From positions 27,886 to 91,885 of the IMG/VR virus record IMGVR_UViG_3300023179_000056: a stretch of DNA of 64,000 nucleotides; one strand, written 5' to 3'. Source of the DNA: a virus. The notes beneath the pieces are model-generated. The model was not told where the DNA came from and ran no database searches. It saw only the letters and a list, made by a program, of their open reading frames with translations. The position numbers and the translations under genes were made by a program. Positions 55,208-62,229 of the stretch are shown here, piece after piece; position 1 is the stretch's first letter; every line of letters begins with the position of its first letter.

Positions 55208-55213
55208 CTTATC

Positions 55214-55510
55214 ATGTTGAAACAACATATACCACGAAATCTTCGACGCAGAATCATTGAACGAGATGGCTTACGTTGTGTTTATTGCGACGAGGATCTG
55301 TGTGATTCAGAAATCCATATGGATCACGTGATTCCTGAATCACAAGGAGGAGCAACCACTTACCACAATCTACAAGTGACTTGTCGTAAGTGTAATCTAG
55401 CAAAGGGTGTGTTATCTGAACATGAGTTCTCCAACAGATTGAGAACTCGTGCAATGAACATCCTTTACAGGCTCGGGTCTACAACAGACCTTCCGCAGTC
55501 AACACAGTAA
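55214..55510 (+). CDS. HNH endonuclease
   Basis: 98 residues. CVYCDE, DHVIPESQGG, YHNLQVTCRKCN and KG form a complete HNH/zinc-type nuclease motif (CxxC...DH...N...CxxC). Free-standing HNH enzymes are common mobile genes in T4-like phages. It is the only plus-strand gene between minus-strand tRNAs and converges with the next gene, overlapping it by 32 bases. Confidence 0.88.
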   Translation: MLKQHIPRNLRRRIIERDGLRCVYCDEDLCDSEIHMDHVIPESQGGATTYHNLQVTCRKCNLAKGVLSEHEFSNRLRTRAMNILYRLGSTTDLPQSTQ

Positions 55511-56063
55511 CTGCATCGGCACCAAGCTCGATCTCAGTACGAACGTTGATATCCAACAATTCGTCCTGCAACTTTTGTTTGGCTTTCTTGCCCTGACTTA
55601 CTGCTGCCCGGAACCCTGCAATATCTTCTTGAGTGAAGATAGAAGTATCCACAGTGGCCTCGTGCCCGTAGTACAAATTACGAGTGTCTTCTTTGCGATT
55701 ACACAATTTTGACATCTTGCCTGCCACAACTTCCTCACTGTCACGTACAGCTTTACCAGACAATTCGACCAGATACTGGATTTTCTTGTCCATCAAGGCC
55801 ACATCGGCCAATTTCACATCCACACCCTGAGCCGCATTGGCCTGGCTCACAGCCTTGCGGATATCGTACAGGCTGTTCAGCAGTTCACGGTGACGATTTT
55901 GATTAGCAGCAAAGGCTTCACGCGCCTTGGCAATCACATCTTCTGCCACTTGGAATTCGTTGATTTTGACTTCAGTGTCAAATTTGATTGTTTTGATTGT
56001 GTCCTGGATGGCCAGTTGCAATGCATTGGCTTTACGTAGATTGATTTTCATATTTTCTTTCAT
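55479..56063 (-). CDS. Helical phage protein of unknown function
   Basis: 194 residues (MKENMKINLRKANALQLAIQ), long charged helices typical of coiled coils, acidic C-terminus. No catalytic motif. A promoter lies about 270 bases upstream, leaving a long untranslated leader. Confidence 0.65.
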   Translation of the reverse strand: MKENMKINLRKANALQLAIQDTIKTIKFDTEVKINEFQVAEDVIAKAREAFAANQNRHRELLNSLYDIRKAVSQANAAQGVDVKLADVALMDKKIQYLVELSGKAVRDSEEVVAGKMSKLCNRKEDTRNLYYGHEATVDTSIFTQEDIAGFRAAVSQGKKAKQKLQDELLDINVRTEIELGADAVTVLTAEGLL

Positions 56064-56332
56064 TAAACAATAAGGGTGGCAAGACCCAGGTCAAGTTGCA
56101 GACTGAGCAAGGTGCAATATGCAACATGCAAAATACAAACCACAGTGGCCTGCATATGTCCGGTTATCAAAGTGCATATGTCTATAATAAGTCCGGTTCA
56201 CACAAGCACGATCCAGGAAACCCCGGAGGCCATAATTGGTCAGCTTTCAAGGCTGGTTGCTGGCTTGAAGCCAACAGTTTGTCTGTTCTAATCTACCTGG
56301 TTCTTACCTGCCAGCTTTCGCTGACAAAACTA
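56064..56332 (-). other. Long leader between promoter and the 194-residue gene
   Basis: About 270 bases with hairpins such as GTTGGCTTC-AAGCCAGC and CAGCGAAAGCTG on the minus strand. The plus strand holds a weak open frame (about 56126-56374; MQNTNHSGLHMSGYQSAYVY...) without a convincing promoter. Either a structured leader or intergenic filler. Confidence 0.35.
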
Positions 56333-56361
56333 ATTATATACAAAACAGCGATACAAATCAA
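56333..56361 (-). promoter_or_regulatory. Sigma70 promoter TTGATT-N17-TATAAT
   Basis: -35 at 56356-56361, -10 at 56333-56338, just after the stop of the YkuK-like gene. Confidence 0.65.
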
Positions 56362-56370
56362 CTGTTTCGG

Positions 56371-56853
56371 CTAAGCTGCTCGGCGATTGCTCAACACCCA
56401 ATCCAGCCTGTCAGCAGCATAGCTGGCAGCAAAGGCTCTAGGCTTGACCATTGGAATCACATTGCAAGTGCCTTTGATGTAACCAATTGCTTGGTTAACC
56501 ACCACAGAGCTTTTGTGCATTTGATCTGGATTGATGTCCAAATGTACTTCCACAACACGATCTTCAAGCACATCACTCATCTTTTGGAACAGTTCACTAA
56601 CCTTGTATACTTCGTTCATGAGTCTCATGGCAGGTTTGTCGCTGCGTTGATCCCAGTCACGTTCACGTTGTACTTCACCAAAGATTTTGCAACCATGGCA
56701 GCTATCAATGTGTACAACCACCGCCAGAGCATAGTCTGCGTACCATACGTCATTGACTTTTACTCGTTCGCTGTCGCAGCCCAGATACACACTGGTTTCA
56801 GGACTTTGAGCATGTATAAATGCTTTGACTTTTTCTAGGTCCATTTTTTTCAT
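56371..56853 (-). CDS. YkuK-like RNase H-fold protein (DUF458 type)
   Basis: 160 residues. VYLGCDSERV near the N-terminus, VEVHLDINPDQMHKSSVVVN, GYIKGTCN and KPRAFAAS...AD follow the DUF458/YkuK pattern, an RNase H-like fold of uncertain activity. Located in the tRNA array. Confidence 0.7.
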   Translation of the reverse strand: MKKMDLEKVKAFIHAQSPETSVYLGCDSERVKVNDVWYADYALAVVVHIDSCHGCKIFGEVQRERDWDQRSDKPAMRLMNEVYKVSELFQKMSDVLEDRVVEVHLDINPDQMHKSSVVVNQAIGYIKGTCNVIPMVKPRAFAASYAADRLDWVLSNRRAA

Positions 56854-56870
56854 AGTTGACTTTCTTTTAT

Positions 56871-56945
56871 TGGCGTACCCCGAAGGACTCGAACCCTCAA
56901 CTTACGGCTTTGGAGGCCGATGTGTTGCCATTACACCAGAGATAC
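56871..56945 (-). tRNA. tRNA-Trp(CCA)
   Basis: Acceptor GTATCTC/GGGGTAC, G73, CCA; anticodon loop CTCCAAA between CGGC and GCCG; T-loop TTCGAGT. Confidence 0.88.
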
Positions 56946-56979
56946 ATTTTACTTACTTACACACTTTCACATTACACTT

Positions 56980-57071
56980 TGGTACGAGCGGAGAGGATCG
57001 AACTCTCTCAAGAACCCTAATCTGGGGCTAAAAGGCTTATAAAACCTCTCTGACTACCAAGTCTCGCTCGC
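56980..57071 (-). tRNA. Class II tRNA, anticodon TAT by position (isotype uncertain)
   Basis: Acceptor GCGAGCG/CGCTCGT, CCA, T-arm GAGAG-TTCGATC-CTCTC and a long variable arm as in Leu/Ser/Tyr, yet the loop TTTATAA (stem GAGGT/GCCTT) reads TAT. May be a mutated tRNA-Leu(TAA). Confidence 0.65.
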
Positions 57072-57078
57072 AATATTC

Positions 57079-57153
57079 TGGTCCGGCGTAGAGGAATCGA
57101 ACCTCTATAATGACTTTAGAAGAATCATGTCCTATCCGTTGAACGAACGCCAG
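57079..57153 (-). tRNA. tRNA-Arg(TCT)
   Basis: Acceptor CTGGCGT/ACGCCGG, A73, CCA; anticodon arm TGATT-CTTCTAA-AGTCA. Confidence 0.9.
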
Positions 57154-57161
57154 AAAATCTT

Positions 57162-57244
57162 TGGTGCGGGTAGAGAGACTCGAACTCTCACGCTAAAGCG
57201 TCTGGGCTTAAACCAGGTGTGTCTGCCAATTCCACCATACCCGC
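57162..57244 (-). tRNA. tRNA-Leu(TAA)
   Basis: Class II. Acceptor GCGGGTA/TACCCGC; loop TTTAAGC after CCTGG; variable arm ACGCTTTAGCGT; CCA encoded. Confidence 0.9.
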
Positions 57245-57272
57245 ACTTATTTTTTTTGCTCTTTCAATGTGT

Positions 57273-57346
57273 TGGTCTCGGTAGGAAGAATCGAACTTCC
57301 GCTTCATGCTCCCAAAGCACGGGTGATACCATTTCACTATACCGAG
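57273..57346 (-). tRNA. tRNA-Pro(TGG)
   Basis: Acceptor CTCGGTA/TACCGAG; anticodon arm CGTGC-TTTGGGA-GCATG; CCA encoded. Confidence 0.92.
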
Positions 57347-57353
57347 TATTAAC

Positions 57354-57431
57354 TGGAGCAACGGGAGGGATTTGAACCCCCGGGTTTAGTGATTTGCAAT
57401 CACTTGCATTGGACCGCTCTGCCACCGTTGC
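57354..57431 (-). tRNA. tRNA-Cys(GCA)
   Basis: Acceptor GCAACGG/CCGTTGC; anticodon arm AGTGA-TTGCAAA-TCACT; T73, CCA encoded. Confidence 0.9.
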
Positions 57432-57438
57432 ATGTTGT

Positions 57439-57512
57439 TGGTACCTCGTTGGAGAATTGAACTCCCGTATCCACCGTGTAAGGATGGCGTTCTACCATTA
57501 AACTACCGAGGC
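57439..57512 (-). tRNA. tRNA-Val(TAC)
   Basis: Anticodon arm CCATC-CTTACAC-GGTGG; acceptor GCCTCGG with ACGAGGT (one mismatch); CCA encoded. Confidence 0.85.
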
Positions 57513-57519
57513 AAATTTT

Positions 57520-57604
57520 CTATTCTGAAACACACTCATCACGCACCGTATTAACTGCGATCAACTAGTTAACCTAATAGGTATCAAAATGTGTTTTAGA
57601 ATAG
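57520..57604. repeat. Long-armed hairpin element 1
   Basis: Arms CTATTCTGAAACACA and TGTGTTTTAGAATAG (14 of 15 paired) close 55 bases with a nested TTAACT/AGTTAA stem. Confidence 0.75.
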
Positions 57605-57937
57605 TGGAGTGCTGAGAATACACACTTACCCAACAACACCTCGGACATTATTGTACACCTTGCGAGCATACTTTCTTCCGACTTCCACCAAGTTCTATTT
57701 CTAGATATCCTGGTCTGTTGTCAACATCGCCGTTTAGAGACAGGCAGTAGTCTTGTCGCCATATGCTATTCTACGCTTTCTATCCCGTTGACCTTGCGAG
57801 CCATTCAAGTGCGCTAACACCTTACGAAACTTCCTGCATAAACAAACCTCACCTTGCGAGCTTGGGTTGACTGGATTACCTTGCGGCTCCAGTATTAGAT
57901 GCTTTTCACATATGACCGAGTCAGTCTTTGCATTTTA
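57605..57937. other. Non-coding spacer with short ACCTTGCGAGC repeats
   Basis: No convincing gene. The 11-mer ACCTTGCGAGC occurs at 57657-57667, 57791-57801 and 57851-57861, with a variant at 57878-57888. Possibly a processed RNA region. Confidence 0.5.
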
Positions 57938-58007
57938 ATCGTTAGTAGGACTTGAACCCACAGTCGACTCCTTAACAGGGAGTTAGCTTACATTAGCTTA
58001 TAACAAC
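57938..58007 (-). tRNA. tRNA-Asn(GTT), no encoded CCA
   Basis: Anticodon arm ACTCC-CTGTTAA-GGAGT; acceptor GTTGTTA/TAACGAT. No CCA follows, unlike most neighbours. Flanked by CTGAGTCAG (58023-58031) and CTGACTCGG on the minus strand, which can pair around it. Confidence 0.8.
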
Positions 58008-58550
58008 CTACTGCGATGTGCTGACTCAGTTGCTTCATATTCTTTTGGAATACAAAATACAACACACCACGTTCCTTTTGTCTTGCGGACTACTCAGACG
58101 TCTTTCACGATCGGCGTCGGGGTCTCGGCTTTCGCATACCCGCCACTAACCATTAAAACTGCATACAAGCCCTTGGGTGCAACCCCTTGGACAAATACAC
58201 TACCCTTTCTCATACTAACTAACTGGACTGGTTTAGTTGTGAAGTCAGCACCACCTGTTACTTTCCATCTACTCCGGTTACCCTTGCGGGCCGGTAAGCA
58301 AACGTTCTTTCCACAACATCCAGCGTCATTGTTACAACCACCGGTCTTATCAGTGATCGGATCCTCACGGACCTGAGCAGGCTTGTCTAAACGAACCATT
58401 GCTGGCGGAGTTATGTAGGCATACCTCCTTTGGCTGTGTCACCACAGTTATTCTTCATAAACCAGCAAGCTGGCCTATAGGATGTTAAACCACCCTTGAA
58501 TTTCATTGTAACATCAACTGCTGAACTAGTCAACTATCAATGTTACCAAA
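58008..58550. other. Mostly non-coding stretch between tRNAs
   Basis: No tRNA recognised. Contains one doubtful minus-strand frame (58094-58399) and a CCCTTGCGGGCCGG related to the short repeats to the left. Confidence 0.4.
58094..58399 (-). CDS. Doubtful 101-residue frame
   Basis: MVRLDKPAQVREDPITDKTG..., with GGCNNDAGCCGKNVC in the middle and a plausible KPVQLVSMRKGSVFVQG end. No ribosome-binding site and unusual composition. May be a real small gene or chance. Confidence 0.3.
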   Translation of the reverse strand: MVRLDKPAQVREDPITDKTGGCNNDAGCCGKNVCLPARKGNRSRWKVTGGADFTTKPVQLVSMRKGSVFVQGVAPKGLYAVLMVSGGYAKAETPTPIVKDV

Positions 58551-58560
58551 ATCTCTATAT

Positions 58561-58662
58561 CCACATACACTTGCAGGAATTGAACCTGCCCACCTGGCGA
58601 CCATTTGTACATCCAGGCTGTAATCCGCTACATCTGCCCGGCCTGGGCATTTGTGCATGTGG
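58561..58662 (-). ncRNA. Degenerate tRNA-like structure
   Basis: Outer stem CCACATGCAC/GTGTATGTGG, T-arm GCAGG-TTCAATT-CCTGC, D-like GCCC/GGGC and CCTGG/CCAGG arm. No clean anticodon loop with T33 and no CCA, so the isotype is not assignable. Confidence 0.45.
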
Positions 58663-58743
58663 ATATAAAGACTTGAACTGTTGTCAGTCTTTATATCAAG
58701 CGAATTTTTAATGAACAATCAGTTAATTTCTTAACTTGCAGCA

Positions 58744-58772
58744 AGTATAACATCAGTGGAGATACTTGTCAA
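58744..58772 (-). promoter_or_regulatory. Sigma70 promoter TTGACA-N17-TATACT
   Basis: Consensus -35 at 58767-58772 and -10 at 58744-58749, immediately downstream of tRNA-Val(GAC), serving tRNAs to the left. Confidence 0.8.
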
Positions 58773-58773
58773 G

Positions 58774-58847
58774 TGGTAGACTCTACAAGAATTGAACTTG
58801 TTTCTGTACCATGTCAGGGTACTGTTCTTCCATTGAACTAAGAGTCT
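58774..58847 (-). tRNA. tRNA-Val(GAC)
   Basis: Acceptor AGACTCT/AGAGTCT, A73, CCA; anticodon arm GTACC-CTGACAT-GGTAC. Confidence 0.9.
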
Positions 58848-58857
58848 AGGATCTGTA

Positions 58858-58947
58858 TGGCAGAGGAAGGAGGAATCGAACCCCCACCAGCTCACGCCAG
58901 TGGCCTGTTTTCCAAACAGGTGTAGGAACCATCCTACTGCATCCTCT
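58858..58947 (-). tRNA. tRNA-Ser(GGA)
   Basis: Class II. Anticodon arm CCTGT-TTGGAAA-ACAGG, acceptor AGAGGAT/TTCCTCT, G73, CCA encoded. Confidence 0.9.
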
Positions 58948-58954
58948 AATGTGT

Positions 58955-59029
58955 TGGTGGAGGATAGCAGATTCGAACTGCTGACTCTGCCATGCCATGA
59001 CAGTATGTTTCCAACTATATCAATCCCCC
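58955..59029 (-). tRNA. tRNA-Ala(GGC)
   Basis: Anticodon arm CTGTC-ATGGCAT-GGCAG; acceptor GGGGGAT/ATCCTCC with the alanine identity pair G3-U70; CCA encoded. Confidence 0.82.
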
Positions 59030-59035
59030 GAGCCC

Positions 59036-59045
59036 GGTAAATATG
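59036..59045 (+). promoter_or_regulatory. TAAATA late-promoter-like box
   Basis: GGTAAATATG 19 bases before the small plus-strand gene at 59064, which has a strong CAGGAG site. Confidence 0.45.
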
Positions 59046-59063
59046 TATTACCAGGAGATTTTT

Positions 59064-59252
59064 ATGAGTGACTTTTTTGCCCGCGATCCACGTATCCAAG
59101 ACGATGTAATCAGAGACCTTGAAAAAAAGATACACTATCTCATGGCCTGCATTGACAATCAAGGCATGCTCATGGACAACACTGTGTTCAACGTGCCCAG
59201 TTTGCCTAATGAAGTCATGGCCGATGCCATGGAAGTTGCACAACAATTATAA
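59064..59252 (+). CDS. 62-residue late phage protein
   Basis: MSDFFARDPRIQDDVIRDLE..., a charged helix, then VFNVPSLPNEVMADAMEVAQ. CAGGAGATTTTT before the ATG and a late-type box. Embedded between oppositely oriented tRNAs, its stop abuts tRNA-Leu. Function unknown. Confidence 0.6.
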   Translation: MSDFFARDPRIQDDVIRDLEKKIHYLMACIDNQGMLMDNTVFNVPSLPNEVMADAMEVAQQL

Positions 59253-59335
59253 TGGTGCCCCGGGCGGGATTCGAACCCGCAAAAACCTGGCTTCTAAGAC
59301 CAGTAGCTGTGCCAATTTGCATAAGTCACCAGGGC
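59253..59335 (-). tRNA. tRNA-Leu(TAG)
   Basis: Class II. Anticodon arm CTGGT-CTTAGAA-GCCAG; acceptor GCCCTGG/CCGGGGC; CCA encoded. Confidence 0.9.
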
Positions 59336-59352
59336 AAATTTCTTGGTGGTTG

Positions 59353-59426
59353 TGGTAGTAATTGAAAGAATCGAACTTTCGTCACCAGCGTATGAAACTA
59401 GGGTTTTACCATTAAACTAAATTACC
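59353..59426 (-). tRNA. tRNA-Met(CAT), elongator or Ile-type
   Basis: Anticodon arm CTAGT-TTCATAC-GCTGG; acceptor GGTAATT/AATTACT; CCA encoded. Fully paired 1-72 distinguishes it from the initiator at 62053. A CAT anticodon could also be lysidine-modified for Ile. Confidence 0.82.
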
Positions 59427-59473
59427 AATATTTATACTTTGATTAGTCGCTATGCTACACTGCCATTAATTTT

Positions 59474-59549
59474 TGGGTTGATCTATGGGAGTTGAACCCA
59501 TTCTATCGCTTTCACAGAGCGAGGTGCGCACCGGTACACTAAGAACAAC
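59474..59549 (-). tRNA. tRNA-His(GTG), copy 1
   Basis: Anticodon arm TCGCT-CTGTGAA-AGCGA; extra G-1 opposite C73 as in histidine tRNAs; CCA encoded. Confidence 0.9.
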
Positions 59550-59565
59550 ATAAATATAGTTAAGA

Positions 59566-60666
59566 TTACATATTCAAGATAGAAGCAAATTCAGGAAAAT
59601 ATTCTTTATACGATTGATCTCTCAATTGATCAACTTCACGTATCCTATCTGATAGGCATCTAGTTAAAGTTTCCTGTCCATCACCCAGTAAATAAGTCTT
59701 GATCGGCTGTGCCGGGGCAGATAATAAATTTCTAGCTATCAAATCTTTTAAATTATTAGATAAATTAATAATGTTAAAATGCTGCGGTTTTGTTACTAAC
59801 CCAATATAGGGTACAGGTAATTCTTCTTGTTCGATCCATCTTATGAAATTGTCTAAGTAAAAAACGTTTAAGATACCAACGGTGTGACTAATGCTTAATT
59901 GAATGTTACTAGTTGCACGTTGAAATTCTTGATATCGCTTAATATTAGCATATACAATTTCCCACTTAGCGGGATGTCGCATATACTCAAATTGATTACC
60001 TACACCGTCTATACTCAGTTGAATATCAACACTTTTAAATTGCTTCCATAAAGAAATTAACTCTGGTTTGGGAAAGTTTGTACAATTTGTAATGTATCTC
60101 AGTGTTTTCTTTTCTGGATTATGATTTAATAAATATTTGATATAATCTATGTGTTCTTTTATACCCGAATAAAATGGTTCACCGCCCGGGAACTCAATCA
60201 AAATCGCGTCTTTTGACAATTCAAAAAGACGAAGCATTGTTTCAGTATTTTTATAAAATTTATTATGATTGAAAATCTTAATCTCAGGTCTATGCTTTTT
60301 TAATTCTTTTTCATCCGAAACCCAACTTGAGCTAGCATAACTTTTGCAATATCTACAAGATAGATTACATGTATTACCAAATGCAAAACTTACTATTTTA
60401 AGCGTATCATTAAAAGATTCTTGACATAGAGTACTTGACTCTAATTGTCTTTTGCTATCTTTGCCTGATAATTCATCTTTCCAACATCTATTACATGCGC
60501 TAGGCTTTTCTCCTAACAAAAAAGCAGACTTCAACTCTTTTAGTTCTTTGCTCGATAGATAATCATCTAGATTATCTGCAATAGAAGTAGCATATTTACA
60601 GCAAGGTTTGAATTCCCCCTGAGGACTAATGTCTATTCCTTGCCACGGTAGCTTACAAAAAGTCAT
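59566..60666 (-). CDS. Twitch-type radical SAM protein 3
   Basis: 366 residues from the ATG at 60666 (MTFCKLPWQGIDISPQGEFK, then PCCKYA). Cluster motif CNLSCRYC (Cys100, 104, 107), CNRCWKDE (about 58-65) and EFPGGEPF. A-T-rich codon use compared with copies 1 and 2, so it was acquired separately. Located alone between tRNA genes. Confidence 0.8.
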   Translation of the reverse strand: MTFCKLPWQGIDISPQGEFKPCCKYATSIADNLDDYLSSKELKELKSAFLLGEKPSACNRCWKDELSGKDSKRQLESSTLCQESFNDTLKIVSFAFGNTCNLSCRYCKSYASSSWVSDEKELKKHRPEIKIFNHNKFYKNTETMLRLFELSKDAILIEFPGGEPFYSGIKEHIDYIKYLLNHNPEKKTLRYITNCTNFPKPELISLWKQFKSVDIQLSIDGVGNQFEYMRHPAKWEIVYANIKRYQEFQRATSNIQLSISHTVGILNVFYLDNFIRWIEQEELPVPYIGLVTKPQHFNIINLSNNLKDLIARNLLSAPAQPIKTYLLGDGQETLTRCLSDRIREVDQLRDQSYKEYFPEFASILNM

Positions 60667-60800
60667 CTTATATTTAACATGCAATATAACAGGATGCATT
60701 TTTACGTTTTAGATTAGAAGTCTAGTGTATAAAATGTTTGCAGTTAGCATCCTAAAATTGGTTTCCAGCAGGTAACGCTACTTGATATTAAGTTAAGGGC

Positions 60801-60810
60801 AATAAATACT
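60801..60810 (+). promoter_or_regulatory. TAAATA late-promoter-like box (AATAAATACT)
   Basis: Just before the tiny plus-strand gene at 60814. Confidence 0.4.
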
Positions 60811-60813
60811 ATT

Positions 60814-60978
60814 ATGAAAACATACAAGAATCATACTCCAAGTGGTTTGAACTTCCACCTGTCACTTAGTGACTCTGGCGTTTGCTACATCATTGTGTAC
60901 GATGTGTTTACTGCCGAAGCTCAAATGCGTTATTTTACCAACGTGTCTCGAGCCTTGCGTTTTATCAACAATCTTTAA
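60814..60978 (+). CDS. 54-residue small protein
   Basis: MKTYKNHTPSGLNFHLSLSD, then SGVCYIIVYDVFTAEAQMRY and a helical end. Alternating polar/hydrophobic strand pattern. It abuts tRNA-His copy 2 on the other strand. No ribosome-binding site beyond AAGGGC at distance. Unknown function. Confidence 0.5.
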   Translation: MKTYKNHTPSGLNFHLSLSDSGVCYIIVYDVFTAEAQMRYFTNVSRALRFINNL

Positions 60979-60979
60979 T

Positions 60980-61054
60980 TGGGGTGACTAACGGGTAACG
61001 ATCCCGTGCTACAACTTTCACAGAGTTGGGTGCTTCCATTACACCATAGCCACC
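60980..61054 (-). tRNA. tRNA-His(GTG), copy 2, unusual T-loop
   Basis: G-1 and acceptor GTGGCTA/TAGTCAC, C73, CCA; anticodon arm CAACT-CTGTGAA-AGTTG. The T-loop is ATCGTTA, not TTCGANN. Confidence 0.8.
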
Positions 61055-61068
61055 ATATCTTTTGTCTA

Positions 61069-61196
61069 CTATATAGAAACATTTTCAATATTAGTTCAAT
61101 GCTGGCACAAAGAACCGTTCGCCCCTGCCAGGGGACCGAAGTAGTTACCGCTAATTTCTGGGCGGCACCCTCCCCGTCAAAAATGTTTATATATGG
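61069..61196. repeat. Long-armed hairpin element 2
   Basis: Arms CTATATAGAAACATTTT and AAAAATGTTTATATATGG enclose internal stems including CCCCTGCCAGGGG. Also carries TTAGCGGTAACTA (minus), a 13-mer found in the inverted repeat at 53583. Confidence 0.7.
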
Positions 61197-61269
61197 CCCC
61201 AGTCTCTCCTAGGAAGTCACGACTGACGCTGCCGTTTACGCTGGGTAATGACCCCAGACCGGAACCTTA

Positions 61270-61344
61270 CCATATAGAAACACACCGCTGTTGCTACGTC
61301 ACAGGTAGGGTGATCAATCCTCTTACCGATGTGTTTTTATATAG
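61270..61344. repeat. Long-armed hairpin element 3
   Basis: Arms CCATATAGAAACACA and TGTGTTTTTATATAG. The right arm abuts the 3' end of the Ser-like tRNA. Confidence 0.7.
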
Positions 61345-61442
61345 CGAACTCATTGTAGACAGGATTCGAACCTGCAAGAGGCGTTTATTTCCTCAGGCCC
61401 CTTCAATGAGGCCCATGTATACCATTCCATCACTACGAGTTC
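61342..61442 (-). tRNA. Degenerate class II tRNA, Ser-like (TGA loop)
   Basis: Acceptor GAACTCG/TGAGTTC, T-arm GCAGG-TTCGAAT-CCTGT, arm GAGG/GCCTC in the variable position. There is an extra CTACAA between the T-stem and acceptor, a six-base loop ATTGAA, and CTA in place of CCA. Probably a decaying gene. Confidence 0.45.
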
Positions 61443-61492
61443 ATCGGGTCATGACTCCCGATTCTGGTCGAGGTTAATTACTCCTTCAGATA

Positions 61493-61585
61493 CCATAAGT
61501 AAACACACTACAGGGTCCTCTATAACCTGCGCCGGAATGAATTCGAATACTTCACCGGAAGATTTAGTAATGTGTTTGCTTATGG
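61493..61585. repeat. Long-armed hairpin element 4
   Basis: Arms CCATAAGTAAACACA and TGTGTTTGCTTATGG (14 of 15 paired). The right arm includes the CCA of tRNA-Lys(TTT). Confidence 0.75.
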
Positions 61586-61658
61586 TCGGGGCACAGGGAT
61601 TCGAACCCTGAATTGGCACTTTAAAAGAGTGCTGTGATAACCGTTTCACTATACCCCG
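61583..61658 (-). tRNA. tRNA-Lys(TTT)
   Basis: Anticodon arm GCACT-CTTTTAA-AGTGC; acceptor CGGGGTA/TGCCCCG; CCA encoded. Confidence 0.92.
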
Positions 61659-61663
61659 TATAT

Positions 61664-61738
61664 TGGTCCCGTGGCTCAGATTCAAACTGAGTTCTCTCGG
61701 CTTAAGAGGCCGGACTTCATCATCAAAGTTTCCTCGGG
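61664..61738 (-). tRNA. tRNA-Lys(CTT)
   Basis: Anticodon arm CCGGC-CTCTTAA-GCCGA; T-arm CTCAG-TTTGAAT-CTGAG; acceptor CCCGAGG/CCACGGG with one mismatch; CCA encoded. Confidence 0.85.
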
Positions 61739-61855
61739 CGGTGCATACTAAATTGTCTTTAATGTGCCAATCCAGGACCAATATACGGGGTCTACGATTG
61801 ACACTACATTTTACGAGATTTTCGTTTCATATAGTACCTTTTTGTTTATGTATTA

Positions 61856-61884
61856 ATTATACAACCTTTTGCAGTAGTTGTCAA
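61856..61884 (-). promoter_or_regulatory. Sigma70 promoter, full consensus TTGACA-N17-TATAAT
   Basis: -35 at 61879-61884, -10 at 61856-61861, between tRNA-Arg(ACG) and tRNA-Lys(CTT). The strongest promoter in the array. Confidence 0.9.
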
Positions 61885-61900
61885 CTGTGATCTGCTTGCA

Positions 61901-61977
61901 TGGTACCACCTGAGAGATTCGAACTCCCAATCCCCGGATTCGTAATCCAGTGCTCTATCCAGTTGAGCCAAGGCGGT
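61901..61977 (-). tRNA. tRNA-Arg(ACG)
   Basis: Anticodon arm CTGGA-TTACGAA-TCCGG; acceptor ACCGCCT/AGGTGGT; D-arm GCTCAACTGGATAGAGC; CCA encoded. Confidence 0.92.
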
Positions 61978-62052
61978 AAAAAAACTAGTCCAGAGGCTCT
62001 CCAAATAACGGAACAAACACTCAGTCACTGTGAGTGACGCATGGACTTGACT

Positions 62053-62131
62053 TGGTTGCGGGGGGTGGATTCGCACCACCGATCTCCAGCTTATGAGACT
62101 GGCGGGGACGACTAGACTCCCCTACCCCGCG
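62053..62131 (-). tRNA. Initiator tRNA-fMet(CAT)
   Basis: Acceptor CGCGGGG with CCCCGCA gives the C1-A72 mismatch diagnostic of initiators; anticodon arm CCAGT-CTCATAA-GCTGG; CCA encoded. The usual three G-C pairs of the initiator anticodon stem are not conserved. Confidence 0.85.
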
Positions 62132-62137
62132 ATAACT

Positions 62138-62212
62138 TGGTGCCCCTTGCAAGAATCGAACTCGCACACCCTGCTTACAAAACAGGACCTCTACCATTAA
62201 GGATAAAAGGGC
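62138..62212 (-). tRNA. tRNA-Thr(TGT)
   Basis: Anticodon arm CCTGT-TTTGTAA-GCAGG; acceptor GCCCTTT/AAGGGGC; CCA encoded. Confidence 0.9.
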
Positions 62213-62229
62213 TAAATTTCTTTTAATAT

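Noticed and set aside
57605-58550. CRISPR array suggested by repeated 11-mers
   Set aside because: Units are too short, spacing is irregular (27-134 bases), and no cas genes are present.
61449-61781. 110-codon minus frame across two tRNA-Lys genes
   Set aside because: It reads straight through tRNA genes, so it is a chance frame.
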